From an uncultured Bulleidia sp. (lineage in GTDB: Bacteria > Bacillota_I > Bacilli_A > Erysipelotrichales > Erysipelotrichaceae), in the NCBI GenBank assembly GCA_934757945.1, contig CAKVLT010000001.1, forward strand, positions 1-64,000: a stretch of 64,000 nucleotides of DNA, in the 5' to 3' direction. Under the pieces are notes generated by a model, which saw nothing but the letters and a program-made list of their open reading frames with translations, was not told where the DNA came from and did not search any database. A program made the translations under genes and the position numbers. Below, piece by piece: positions 51,862 to 62,011 of the stretch. Within the stretch, counting starts at the first letter, position 1; the number at the start of each line of letters is the position of its first letter.

Positions 51862-52586
51862 ACAATTTCCTCCTTTGCAAAAACTGGTCCGTCTTTGCAT
51901 ACTCTCTTATAACCGGTTTTAGTTTTCTTTGAGCATCCCATGCAGGCACCAAAACCACATCCCATTCTTTCTTCAAAGGAATATTCCGCATCACTGGTGA
52001 TGACTCTGTCCAAAGCTTGAAGCATAACCATCGGTCCACAGGCATATACGTAGGTATATGATGGAATCTGCTTTAACGCATCTGTTACAAAACCTTTAAT
52101 TCCATACGATCCATCTGCTGTAGTTACATAGACAGTACATCCAAGCTCTATAAATTCCTGTTCAAAGAAAATTTCGTCTTTTGTATTAAAACCGAGAATC
52201 ACCTGAATTCTTTTCCCTTGTGCAAGTAATTCCTTTGCAAGATAGTAGAGTGGTGGGACACCTACACCACCTCCTGCCAATAATGGAGAATCTCCGCTTT
52301 TTGAAAGATCATATCCATTTCCCAGATTTACCAGTGAAGGGAAAGAAGTACCTTCTTGCATTGTGGACATTACTTTTGTACCCTTACCCACCACTTTATA
52401 AATCAATGTTAATTCGTCATCATGTACATCACATACACTGATAGGTCTTCTCAGATATAACTCAGGAAGACGCAGATCTACAAACTGCCCCGGTTTTAAA
52501 GATTCAGTTAAACCTGTCAGTTTCATTTTAAATACTGTACTTGTAAGCTGTGTCTGCTCGCGAAGTATCAATGTATTTTCTTTCAT
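51849..52586 (-). CDS. pyrK: Dihydroorotate dehydrogenase electron-transfer subunit
   Basis: The 245-residue protein has an FAD domain (GQFVDLRLPELYLRRPISVCD), an NAD part (LLAGGGVGVPPLYYLA) and a C-terminal [2Fe-2S] cluster with four Cys in ERMGCGFGACMGCSKKT and RVCKDGPVF. It pairs with PyrD to make the NAD-linked enzyme. GGAGGAATC precedes its start, which overlaps pyrC by four bases. Confidence 0.96.
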   Translation of the reverse strand: MKENTLILREQTQLTSTVFKMKLTGLTESLKPGQFVDLRLPELYLRRPISVCDVHDDELTLIYKVVGKGTKVMSTMQEGTSFPSLVNLGNGYDLSKSGDSPLLAGGGVGVPPLYYLAKELLAQGKRIQVILGFNTKDEIFFEQEFIELGCTVYVTTADGSYGIKGFVTDALKQIPSYTYVYACGPMVMLQALDRVITSDAEYSFEERMGCGFGACMGCSKKTKTGYKRVCKDGPVFAKEEIVWED

Positions 52587-53803
52587 TTTGATTCCTCCCA
52601 TACTATATTACCGTCATGAATTGTAGCAACGCATTTACTGAAAACATTCATTCCATCAAATGGTGTGGATCTGGCTTTAGACAAGAATGTATCAGAATGA
52701 ATAATGTACTCCTCTTCTAAATCATAAATTGTAAAATCCTTAGGATTCACAGGTATAGAAAATATCTTTCTTGGTGCATAAACTAAAGAATCGATGACTC
52801 TTTCTAAAGAAACTTCCCCTGTCTTTATAAGATGTGTATACACTGATGGAAAAGCTGTTTCAAGTCCAATAATTCCATTTGCAGAATTTTTTAAACCCCT
52901 GCTTTTTTCTTCGACAGAATGCGGAGCGTGGTCTGTCGCCAGACAGTCAATTGTGCCATCTCTATATCCTTCAATTAAAGCAAGCTTATCTTCCTTACTG
53001 CGAATAGGAGGATACATTTTCCATCTGGCATCTTCCTGCAAGTCTGCATCAGTAAATATCAGATAATGCGGAGCTGTTTCACATGTAATTGCAATACCGT
53101 CTTTCTTTGCCTGACGGATCAGTTCCACAGATTCTTTTGTAGAAATATGACAGACATGATATGCACATCCTGTTTCCTTAGCAAGAAGAATATCGCGTTC
53201 TACCTCTTTCCATTCGGATTCAGAGCAGATACCTTTATGCCCGTGGTTTCTGGCATACTCACCATCGTGTATATAGCCTCCATGAACCAGAGATTCTACT
53301 TCACAATGTGCACTAAGAACCTTATTGTATTGTTTACACAGCATCATAGCTTCTTTCATGAGCTGTTCGTTCTGCACACCTTTTCCATCATCGGAAAACC
53401 CGCAGACTTTTGAATGCATTTCCGCTATGTCAGACAGTTCTTTTCCTTTTTCTTCTTTGGTTAAAGATCCAAAAGGGTAAACAGAAATCCGTGCGTACTT
53501 ATCAATCAGATTCTGTTCAATTTGAAGATGTTCCAGTGAATCCGGAACCGGGTTCAGATTTGGCATAGTGCAGACAGTTGTATATCCACCATGCGCTGCT
53601 GCCATAGATTCACTTTCAATTGTTCCTTTGTAAGAAAAACCCGGCTCTCTGAAATGTACATGGACATCACAGAAACCGGGAAAAATAGTAAAACGATTAG
53701 AATTATAAAGAGATAAATGTTCATCCAATAACAAAGAGGACTCTACATTCTTTATGAAAATTGAATCAGCTGAGTAGATTTTTGCGTCAAGTCTCTTCAT
53801 CAT
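52583..53803 (-). CDS. pyrC: Dihydroorotase, class I
   Basis: The 406-residue zinc enzyme closes carbamoyl-aspartate to dihydroorotate. It has the metal-binding FCDVHVHFREPGF, GGYTTVCTMPNLNPVPD, SAHCEVESLVHGG, YHVCHISTKES, and ATDHAPHSVEEK with the catalytic Asp. GGAGG lies 5 nt before ATG 53803. It begins the operon pyrC-K-D-F-E-B. Carbamoyl-phosphate synthase and pyrR are not in the window. Confidence 0.95.
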   Translation of the reverse strand: MMKRLDAKIYSADSIFIKNVESSLLLDEHLSLYNSNRFTIFPGFCDVHVHFREPGFSYKGTIESESMAAAHGGYTTVCTMPNLNPVPDSLEHLQIEQNLIDKYARISVYPFGSLTKEEKGKELSDIAEMHSKVCGFSDDGKGVQNEQLMKEAMMLCKQYNKVLSAHCEVESLVHGGYIHDGEYARNHGHKGICSESEWKEVERDILLAKETGCAYHVCHISTKESVELIRQAKKDGIAITCETAPHYLIFTDADLQEDARWKMYPPIRSKEDKLALIEGYRDGTIDCLATDHAPHSVEEKSRGLKNSANGIIGLETAFPSVYTHLIKTGEVSLERVIDSLVYAPRKIFSIPVNPKDFTIYDLEEEYIIHSDTFLSKARSTPFDGMNVFSKCVATIHDGNIVWEESK

Positions 53804-53914
53804 AATTTCCTCCAAAAAAAAGCCAGATGTTCAGAATACTTTTTCAATATTTTGTATTCTTTCTTATCCGCTTATTTTTCACCAACAATATGAAACAACA
53901 TTAAAAGGAATTTG
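53804..53914 (-). promoter_or_regulatory. Leader of the pyrimidine operon
   Basis: On the minus strand a stem AGAATAC...GTATTCT with a 14-base loop is followed by GAACATCTGGC and eight T directly before the GGAGG of pyrC. I see no PyrR-binding loop. The eight T could terminate transcription or cause slippage, but the stem does not abut them. Confidence 0.35.
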
Positions 53915-54691
53915 TCAACCTAAATAATACTCTTCCATAGTTAAATTAGATTCGTGTATTTTTTTAGCTTCTTCCACACCGACATATCTGTAATTCCATG
54001 CGGATGGCTGGATACCTGTAATAGACTGTTTTCCCTCAGGATACCTTTCTATAAAGCCATATAGATAGGCATTGTTTCTGAGCCATTCTGCAATAGGGAG
54101 ATCGTTAAAGCAATCCTGTAATAAACATGTACCATCTGACAACCCAATATCTACCATCAGACCAAGCTGGTGTTCACTCTGACCAGGTTTGTCGTCAATA
54201 CTGTCAGCATAGTCGGTTCCATATCTTTGAGAATAAACATTGTATAGATATACCTGTTCATCATAGCTTCTATATCCGCTTACCAAGTATAAACTATACC
54301 CATTTTGTGCTGCTGCCTGAAATAATTGTTGCAGTGGTGTAACTGCATCGGCTCTGATAAATTCATCTGTATTCTCAAATTGGACTAAATTTTCAGGTAT
54401 ATATTCTTTATTTAAAGGCGCAGAGGAATTCACAATCCTTTGAAGGGAATTATCAGAAGAAGTGTCAACTTTAACTGTTTCCGGAGGTTCAGATGGGGCA
54501 GGCGTTGCAGTCATAACAGGAGAAACGGACGAAGCAGATACTGCAGGTGTATGAGTTGGCGCTATGGTGACGAGATCCTGTTGTTTTTTATCCAATGTAT
54601 GTAACTGATATAATGCGATACACAACAGAGCAATATTCAATAACGCTACAGTCATAATGATTGTAAGTCTTTTTTTCAGATTTCTAGTCAT
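53915..54691 (-). CDS. VanY-type D-alanyl-D-alanine carboxypeptidase
   Basis: The 258-residue protein has an N-terminal membrane anchor (residues 9-27), a Pro/Ser/Thr-rich spacer (about 38-72), and a VanY zinc peptidase domain with LYLVSGYRSYDEQVYLYN, SEHQLGLMVDIGLSDG (His and Asp ligands) and YRYVG near the end. It trims the last D-Ala from stem peptides outside the membrane. No ribosome site is visible, and TATAAT (54703-54698) ends 6 nt before the ATG, so the message is probably leaderless. Confidence 0.9.
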   Translation of the reverse strand: MTRNLKKRLTIIMTVALLNIALLCIALYQLHTLDKKQQDLVTIAPTHTPAVSASSVSPVMTATPAPSEPPETVKVDTSSDNSLQRIVNSSAPLNKEYIPENLVQFENTDEFIRADAVTPLQQLFQAAAQNGYSLYLVSGYRSYDEQVYLYNVYSQRYGTDYADSIDDKPGQSEHQLGLMVDIGLSDGTCLLQDCFNDLPIAEWLRNNAYLYGFIERYPEGKQSITGIQPSAWNYRYVGVEEAKKIHESNLTMEEYYLG

Positions 54692-54781
54692 GTACTAATT
54701 ATACATTTATTCAAAAAATAGAGTATAAGAAACCTGTAGCATTCATGTATTTGTTATACTAAAAACAGAAAGTAGAGGTAA

Positions 54782-56257
<1,476 letters not shown>

Positions 56258-56261
56258 TATC

Positions 56262-57005
56262 AAATCATGACCACCCGTGAAACGGGTGGTTTGCTCTAAG
56301 GCTATAAGCCTTTTATCACCAGCCAATGTCTTAAGGCATTGGCTTTTCCATTATGTAATGTCAAAGCCACCTTTGCATTTGTAACTATTACCGGTCGTTA
56401 ACGACCTGTTTATCCTTGTTTGCTTTCCTTATTACTATATCTTTCCCAAACGGATCTTCATATTCTTTCACGCTTAATTTATCTTTTGCTATATCATCTT
56501 TCTCTTGTTCTCGTATATATTTTCGAACCGTTGCTTCATTCAGTCCTATTGTACTTACATAATATCCGTCTGCCCAAAAGTGTCTGTTCCCATACTTGTA
56601 TTTCAAGTTGGCATGATATTCAAAAATCATCATTGCTGACTTTCCCTTTAAATATCCCATAAATGAAGACACTGACATCTTTGGAGGGATAGATACCAAT
56701 ATATGTACATGATCTGGCATCATATGTCCTTCTATGATTTCTACCCCTTTATACTTACACAGCTTCTTAAAGTATCCTGCTATATCCTTTCTTAATTGGT
56801 TATAGATTACTTTTCTTCTATATTTTGGGGTGAATACTATGTGATATCTTGTATAATACTTCGTGTGTGCCAATGAATCATATTTTTTGGCCATTTGCGT
56901 CCTACCTCTCTTTCATAGTGACCTTGACAATCTCTATGTTAGTTCTGTAGGACGCTTTTTTCTATACGAAGCGCCTGCCTTCCACCTGCCTAGCAGGTGG
57001 TTTTT
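56262..57005 (-). mobile_element. IS200-type insertion sequence with tnpA only
   Basis: One Y1 transposase gene lies between subterminal hairpins: ACCACCCGT-(3)-ACGGGTGGT at 56270-56290 (right end) and CCACCTGC-CTA-GCAGGTGG at 56982-57000 (left end). Two more stems, AAGGC...GCCTT near 56298 and AGCCAATG...CATTGGCT near 56322, lie inside the right end. No tnpB is present. It sits a few bases past the stop of the GH1 gene, whose transcript it may terminate. Exact ends are estimates. Confidence 0.85.
56388..56894 (-). CDS. tnpA: IS200/IS605-family Y1 transposase
   Basis: The 168-residue single-strand transposase has the H-U-H motif as His 62 and His 64 in PDHVHILV, the early YHIVFTPKYRRKV, FWADGYYVSTIG and the nucleophile Tyr 126 in NEATVRKYIREQE. 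It cuts and joins single-stranded element ends at hairpins. It appears intact, with a C-terminal basic tail slightly longer than the minimal IS200 form. AGAGGTAGG precedes the ATG. Confidence 0.95.
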   Translation of the reverse strand: MAKKYDSLAHTKYYTRYHIVFTPKYRRKVIYNQLRKDIAGYFKKLCKYKGVEIIEGHMMPDHVHILVSIPPKMSVSSFMGYLKGKSAMMIFEYHANLKYKYGNRHFWADGYYVSTIGLNEATVRKYIREQEKDDIAKDKLSVKEYEDPFGKDIVIRKANKDKQVVNDR

Positions 57006-57076
57006 CTGTTTCGCACAACTTTATTTTCTCCCCTATTCCTTATCTTCCATTGTGCTCAACTGTCCATCAAGACGAA

Positions 57077-57104
57077 TAAAAATGAGGTGATTTTTCACCT
57101 CATT
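57077..57104 (-). terminator. Terminator of ybaK
   Basis: AATGAGGTGA and TCACCTCATT form a 10-bp perfect stem; on the minus strand it overlaps the stop codon and is followed by T's. Confidence 0.88.
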
Positions 57105-57573
57105 CACTCTGTGCTTTAGTCACATCAATCCACGCTGCAGGCTGTACCACCTTTTCCATATCCTGTAATGTAATTCTGACACAGTTATTATGTAAACCTG
57201 CTGCAGGCCATACAGTATCCCAATGCTTTAAAGAGATATCAAAATACACAAGAACATTGTCTCTGACTCCAAAAGGACATACCCCTCCCGGTTCATGATC
57301 AATGTATTCCTTTAATTCTTCAGCTGACATCATTTTAGCTTTGGCATGAAAGAAACTTTTATATTTGTGATTATCCAGCCTGGCGGTTCCTTCCATGACT
57401 ATCAGTATGGGCTTTTCCTTCACCATAAATGCCATGGTTTTGGCAATTTGTGCTTCCTTTACGCCAATTGTCTCTGCCGCAAGAGCTACAGTGGCTGAAC
57501 TGTGAGGAAGAATCTGTATATCTTTATCCAGACCATATTTCTCCAGTTGGTTTTGAACCTCTATGTAAGACAT
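57100..57573 (-). CDS. YbaK/EbsC-type aminoacyl-tRNA deacylase
   Basis: The 157-residue protein from ATG 57573 (AAAGGAG 11 nt upstream) matches the YbaK/ProX editing family: AQIAKTMAFMVKEKPILIVMEG with the key Lys, and EPGGVCPFGVRDNVLVYFD with the G-x-x-x-P loop. It hydrolyses wrongly charged Cys- or Ala-tRNA-Pro or similar substrates. It stands alone. Confidence 0.9.
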   Translation of the reverse strand: MSYIEVQNQLEKYGLDKDIQILPHSSATVALAAETIGVKEAQIAKTMAFMVKEKPILIVMEGTARLDNHKYKSFFHAKAKMMSAEELKEYIDHEPGGVCPFGVRDNVLVYFDISLKHWDTVWPAAGLHNNCVRITLQDMEKVVQPAAWIDVTKAQSE

Positions 57574-57818
57574 GTGGTATATCACTCCTTTGTAAACTGC
57601 TCAACAGTAAAATCGCCGTATGCAATTCTTGCTAAAGAGTATACTCAGTATCCTTGATTCCTCAAGTTTTTTGCTCAGGCTCAAAAATTTATCAATGATC
57701 AGTACTGCTTTTATCAGAACTTTAACGATTCTTTTCTGCATTCTGCAATGACTCTGGTACGTGCAAAAAATTACAGTGATGTCCTTCAGCTCCTTTAAAA
57801 AACTCTATTTTCACTGAT
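57574..57818. other. Gap upstream of ybaK without a supported gene
   Basis: A 46-codon minus-strand frame (57741-57601) starts MQKRIVKVLIKAVLII and is hydrophobic at first, then basic, but has no ribosome site. I see no stable structure or known element. It could be the tail of a decayed gene. Confidence 0.25.
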
Positions 57819-59315
57819 TTATAAGTTATACAGTTTGGAATACTTCTCTTCCAGATAGTGCAAATAGTACTCTACATCAAACGGTTTACCTGTCACTTTT
57901 TCTACCAGTTCATCACCGTTATATAAGAATCCGTATGTATGAATATGTTCTTTCAGCCACGCAATACATGTATCGTAATGATTGTTTTCAAGCAAATCAT
58001 CCACATCCATATCCTTACGCATGGTATCCATGAACTGGGCTGCAAATGCTGAACCAAGTGCATAAGTAGGAAAATATCCGAAATCACCGGAACTCCAGTG
58101 TACATCCTGTAAAATGCCGACAGAGGCATCCTGAGGTCTTACACCAAGATATTTTTCATACATATCTGCCCATACTTCATCAAGATGATCCGTTCCGATA
58201 GTATCGTTGAATAATCCCTTTTCAATTTCGTAACGCACTAAAATATGCAATGGATACGTAAGTTCATCTGCTTCAGTTCTTACAAGACTTGCCTTTGCCA
58301 CATTCATGGCATTTACAAACTGTTCTAATGTAATACCGGATAACTGCTGAGGAAAATGCTTCTGTAATCGAGGAAAGTTATACTTCCAGAAAGCAAGTGT
58401 TCGTCCAAGATAGTTTTCACATAAGCGGGATTGTGATTCATGCAGTCCGCAGGAAATACCTTCAGAAAGAATATTTCCGTCAAATGCAGGATCACAATTA
58501 TGTTCATAATACGCATGTCCAACTTCATGTACTGTAGATAGGATAGCTGAAACCACATTGTCTTTTAAATACTTTGTGGTCGTTCTGCAGTCATTTTCAC
58601 ATGTAAAGGAAGTGAATGGGTGCTCGGATTCATTCTGGTATCCCCATTCAGGATCAAAGTGAAGATATTCCAGTAATTCCACCATGAATTTCTTCTGTTC
58701 TTCCACAGGATACTCCGTAAACAGAAAACTGTCATCAATCTGTTCAGCCTGTTGTATTTTATGTAACAGAGGAACCAGCCTTTCTTTGATTTTATCAAAG
58801 AAAACATCATACTTTTCCTGCGTCATGCCAGGCTCAAAATCATCAAGCATCTGATCATAGGTATTCATAGAACTGTTTCTATAACCATAAAATTTCTTTT
58901 TAGTTTCTATGATTTTCTTTAACGCCGGTGCATACAATGCGTAATTCTTAGTTTGTTTAGCTTCAAGCCATATATTGTACGATTCAGCCTGTAATTGTGT
59001 AAAAGCAACAAATTCTTCTTTCGGAATACAGACAGTATCCATCACCTGCTTATAATAAAGTTTCATGGCTCTTTGATCTGCATATTCTAAAGATGGATCG
59101 TCTTTCAGTTCTTTCAAAATATCCTGTATTTCCTTTTCAGTCTCTATGGAGAAAAGTTCACCGGCAAGATAGGCTGTTCTTTCATCACGATATGCACTTC
59201 CACCTTTAGGGGCGACTGTATGGGCGTCAATGGAAATAATTTCGATTGCCATGTGATACGCACTCATGCGGAATACCCAGTCTTTATACTTTTGTAGTTT
59301 TTCTTCTTTTGTCAT
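57819..59315 (-). CDS. Thermostable-type carboxypeptidase, family M32
   Basis: The 498-residue zinc peptidase has the HExxH motif in STVHEVGHAYYEHN, FVNAMNVAKASLVRTEADELTYPLHILVRYEIEK with the third ligand region, and PQDASVGILQDVHWSSGDFGYFPTYALGSAFAAQ near the end, all M32 hallmarks. It removes C-terminal residues with broad specificity except after Pro, in the cytosol. AAGGAGAAA precedes the start. Confidence 0.96.
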   Translation of the reverse strand: MTKEEKLQKYKDWVFRMSAYHMAIEIISIDAHTVAPKGGSAYRDERTAYLAGELFSIETEKEIQDILKELKDDPSLEYADQRAMKLYYKQVMDTVCIPKEEFVAFTQLQAESYNIWLEAKQTKNYALYAPALKKIIETKKKFYGYRNSSMNTYDQMLDDFEPGMTQEKYDVFFDKIKERLVPLLHKIQQAEQIDDSFLFTEYPVEEQKKFMVELLEYLHFDPEWGYQNESEHPFTSFTCENDCRTTTKYLKDNVVSAILSTVHEVGHAYYEHNCDPAFDGNILSEGISCGLHESQSRLCENYLGRTLAFWKYNFPRLQKHFPQQLSGITLEQFVNAMNVAKASLVRTEADELTYPLHILVRYEIEKGLFNDTIGTDHLDEVWADMYEKYLGVRPQDASVGILQDVHWSSGDFGYFPTYALGSAFAAQFMDTMRKDMDVDDLLENNHYDTCIAWLKEHIHTYGFLYNGDELVEKVTGKPFDVEYYLHYLEEKYSKLYNL

Positions 59316-59331
59316 ATGATTTCTCCTTTTC

Positions 59332-59360
59332 CAAAAGAAACGCCGGGATATCCGGCGTTT
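59332..59360 (-). terminator. Terminator of the HAD phosphatase gene
   Basis: AAACGCCGG and CCGGCGTTT form a strong 9-bp stem on the minus strand, followed by CTTTT. Confidence 0.9.
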
Positions 59361-59363
59361 GCA

Positions 59364-60206
59364 TTATATGAGATTCAAATATTTAAAAGCATTATACAGA
59401 CCATCTTCATCCACATCTGTAGTGATATAATCTGCTGCTTCTTTGATCTCCGGGCCACCATTACCCATGGCTACATTATACGCACACAGCTCAAACATAG
59501 ATAGGTCGATTTTGGCATCTCCAAAAGAAATGGTATCTTTCTGATCTGCTCCCAAATAGTCTAATAAGACTTCAATGGCATGTTTTTTGGTAATACCTGA
59601 TGGACCAAGATCGCCAAAAAGAGCGTGTTCACCTTTACCACCCCATGTATTGGCTTCAAGTTCTGGAAATTCTTTTTCAGAATCCAGATGATCCTGATAA
59701 GAATCAAGGATAAAACTGATTTTGTTCACATCATCTCTGTATTGCTCATCACCTTTGACAAGAATAAAAGAATTGATAAAGGAATCTGCAGAATTTTTAG
59801 CTTTTGATAAATCTGCTCCTTTCCCTAAAGAATATTTCACCATAGTTTCAGGTCCTTTGACATGCATCATTTCATTGCAGTAAATTCCTGAATTAGCTTC
59901 CAGATAAAACGCAAGATTTCTCGCATTACACCAGTCAGCAATCTTTTTCACTTCTTCTCTGGATAATCTCTGATGCATGACTACTTTACCATTATCTTCT
60001 ACATATGCACCATTACCACCAATCATACCGTCAAGATCACATAGATTTCTCTGTTCAATTTCTGCTTTTGAACATCCGGTGCAAATATACACTTTATGCC
60101 CATTGGCACGTGCTTCATTGACTGCTATTGCAGCACTTTCCGGAAGCTTTGCTTCATAGTTAATCAAAGTACCATCCACATCCAAAAATACAATCTTTCT
60201 TCTCAT
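59364..60206 (-). CDS. Cof-type HAD phosphatase
   Basis: This 280-residue protein is a HAD-IIB hydrolase: motif I KIVFLDVDGTLINYEAKL, motif II region YICTGCSKAEI, Lys in GITKKHAIEVLL, and motif IV SFGDAKIDLSMFELCAYNVAMGNGGPEIKEAADYIT. Such enzymes dephosphorylate sugar phosphates, FMN or similar. It starts 17 nt after the aldo/keto reductase stop, so the two may be co-transcribed. Confidence 0.93.
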   Translation of the reverse strand: MRRKIVFLDVDGTLINYEAKLPESAAIAVNEARANGHKVYICTGCSKAEIEQRNLCDLDGMIGGNGAYVEDNGKVVMHQRLSREEVKKIADWCNARNLAFYLEANSGIYCNEMMHVKGPETMVKYSLGKGADLSKAKNSADSFINSFILVKGDEQYRDDVNKISFILDSYQDHLDSEKEFPELEANTWGGKGEHALFGDLGPSGITKKHAIEVLLDYLGADQKDTISFGDAKIDLSMFELCAYNVAMGNGGPEIKEAADYITTDVDEDGLYNAFKYLNLI

Positions 60207-60223
60207 TTCATCTATCCCTTTCC

Positions 60224-61144
60224 TTAAGGCAGCTGATTACCTTCCACTGAAGTATAAATTCTGTACCAGTCTTTTCTGGATAATGTAATATCTGCTGCTT
60301 TTGCGGCACTCTGAAGTCTTTCAGGTTTGGTTGTCCCTAAAATCACCTGTGTAGAGCAAGGAATACGTAATAACCATGCATAGGCAATCACATCCTTATG
60401 TAATCCATATATATCCGCAATCTGCTGTAAGGTCTCATTAAGCTTTGCATACTTTTCATCATTGAGGAAAACGCCTTCAAAATATCCTTTTTGAAGTGGA
60501 GACCACACCTGCAGTCCCATATGATGCAACTGCATATAAGGCAATATACAAGAATCATGTTTTACACTTAAAGCATCTGCCATATCTTCATGAAGCAGAT
60601 TGTCAATAACAGGTGTATGAACACAGCTCATCTGCAACTGATTTACTGTCAGTTTCTGCTTCATTGCGCTTTGAAGATATTCGATATGCCCGGAAGTCAT
60701 ATTACTTACCCCAAAAGATAACACTTTCCCCTGTGCATAGAGCAAATCTAATGCCTCTGCAACTTCTTCAGGTTCCATCAACACATCAGGTCTATGCAGT
60801 AACAAAGAATCCAGATGATCTGTATGCAGTCTTGAAAGAATACCATCCACCGATTCCAGAATATGCTCTTTGGAAAAATCAAAAAAGTCTTGTCGGATAC
60901 CACACTTGGATTGAAGAAAAAAACGTGATCGAAGAGAAGGATATTTTGCAAAGACTTCACCAACGACTTCTTCACTTCTGCCTGCTCCATAAATATCCGC
61001 TTCATCAATAAAATTAATTCCTGCTTCCAGACCCGTTTTTAAAAACGTCTCTGCTTGCTGAATGTCCATACCTGCAATACGCATACAGCCAATGCCAATG
61101 GTACTGACTTGAGGAAGTTCCTGAGAAAATTGTATATATTTCAT
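60224..61144 (-). CDS. Aldo/keto reductase
   Basis: The 306-residue TIM-barrel oxidoreductase has GIGCMRIAGMD, GINFIDEADIYGAGRSEEVVG with catalytic Asp and Tyr, Lys in LQSKCGIR, DSLLLHRPDVL with His, and a C-terminal VILGTTKPERLQSAAKAADI for NADPH. It resembles the YdhF group. The substrate is unknown. A HAD phosphatase follows on the same strand. Confidence 0.93.
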   Translation of the reverse strand: MKYIQFSQELPQVSTIGIGCMRIAGMDIQQAETFLKTGLEAGINFIDEADIYGAGRSEEVVGEVFAKYPSLRSRFFLQSKCGIRQDFFDFSKEHILESVDGILSRLHTDHLDSLLLHRPDVLMEPEEVAEALDLLYAQGKVLSFGVSNMTSGHIEYLQSAMKQKLTVNQLQMSCVHTPVIDNLLHEDMADALSVKHDSCILPYMQLHHMGLQVWSPLQKGYFEGVFLNDEKYAKLNETLQQIADIYGLHKDVIAYAWLLRIPCSTQVILGTTKPERLQSAAKAADITLSRKDWYRIYTSVEGNQLP

Positions 61145-61217
61145 ATATTCACCTCTATGTACGACTATACAAGAAGCTTAAATGATGTGCAAGAATTTAC
61201 AATGGCATAAAGTACCT

Positions 61218-61253
61218 AAAAAAGAAGGGCAAGCCTATTTCTTACCCTTCTTT
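61218..61253 (-). terminator. Terminator of the TVP38-type gene
   Basis: AAAGAAGGG and CCCTTCTTT (minus strand, 9 bp plus partial extension) followed by a T run; the 5' arm overlaps the end of the gene. Confidence 0.88.
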
Positions 61254-61930
61254 AAGAACCATTCTTTCTTCCATATTACCAGACCTATCATACTGATCTG
61301 GAATGTAAAAGATAATACCACAAAGATGTATTCACCTCTTATGAGAAAATGTCCTATCCAGCAATTGGATAAGATAGACATCATACAGGCAATTGCAACA
61401 GTCATGGCAAATTTTGTAAATCGAATATCTGATTTAGCAGCAATATACGGAACAATACCATTGGGAATGCCTGGAATCATATATGTCAAAGCAAAAACAA
61501 ATTCAGGTTTTGTACTGTTGATCTTATCAAGAATCCAATTAGATTTACTGTCAAAATTCAGATTATTCTGCACAAATTTATGGAAGTGCCTTGCAAAACG
61601 AAAAACCAGAAGATTTCCCACTACAAATCCCAAATGACAGGCAATGAAAGCTTTCCACCAACCGTAAATAAGACCAGATACAAATTGTATAAACATCGCA
61701 GGAAAGAAGATGGTAATTACCTGAAGTACGGACAGAAAAAAAATAGAAGTCATTCCTGATACTTCATCTTTGGAATTAAGATAATCCATCAAAGCCTGTT
61801 TATCATGCAGTTTCAGTAATTCCAGCAATTCTACGCATGTATCTTTCAACATATAATACGCAATTCCAAGCACTAAACACACAGCGAATACTGCCAGAAA
61901 TGTAAACACAATCTTCTTTTTCTTTTCCAT
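61235..61930 (-). CDS. TVP38/TMEM64-type (VTT domain) membrane protein
   Basis: From ATG 61930 (231 residues) the protein has a first helix (residues 7-25), further helices near 75-95, 105-125, 160-180 and 190-215, and the VTT-like stretch FPAMFIQFVSGLIYGWWKAFIACHLGFVVGNLLVFRFAR plus YMIPGIPNGIVPYIAAKSDI. Family members are thought to be lipid scramblases or transporters. A longer frame exists upstream, but TATGAT (61945-61940) ends 9 nt before this ATG and no ribosome site is seen. Confidence 0.87.
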   Translation of the reverse strand: MEKKKKIVFTFLAVFAVCLVLGIAYYMLKDTCVELLELLKLHDKQALMDYLNSKDEVSGMTSIFFLSVLQVITIFFPAMFIQFVSGLIYGWWKAFIACHLGFVVGNLLVFRFARHFHKFVQNNLNFDSKSNWILDKINSTKPEFVFALTYMIPGIPNGIVPYIAAKSDIRFTKFAMTVAIACMMSILSNCWIGHFLIRGEYIFVVLSFTFQISMIGLVIWKKEWFLKKGKK

Positions 61931-61968
61931 AGCTGCATAATCATAGCACAATCTTAAGAATTTAAAAG

Positions 61969-61997
61969 AAAGAAAACAGGATAGTTGCCTATCCTGT
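61969..61997 (-). terminator. Terminator of the flavin reductase gene
   Basis: ACAGGATAG-GCAA-CTATCCTGT, a perfect 9-bp stem on the minus strand followed by TTTCTTTC. Confidence 0.9.
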
Positions 61998-62011
61998 AAA
62001 GAAATCAATGA

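Noticed and set aside
57601..57741. 46-codon frame with hydrophobic start, considered as a toxin or peptide gene
   Set aside because: There is no ribosome site, no antitoxin RNA or partner, and no recognisable family.
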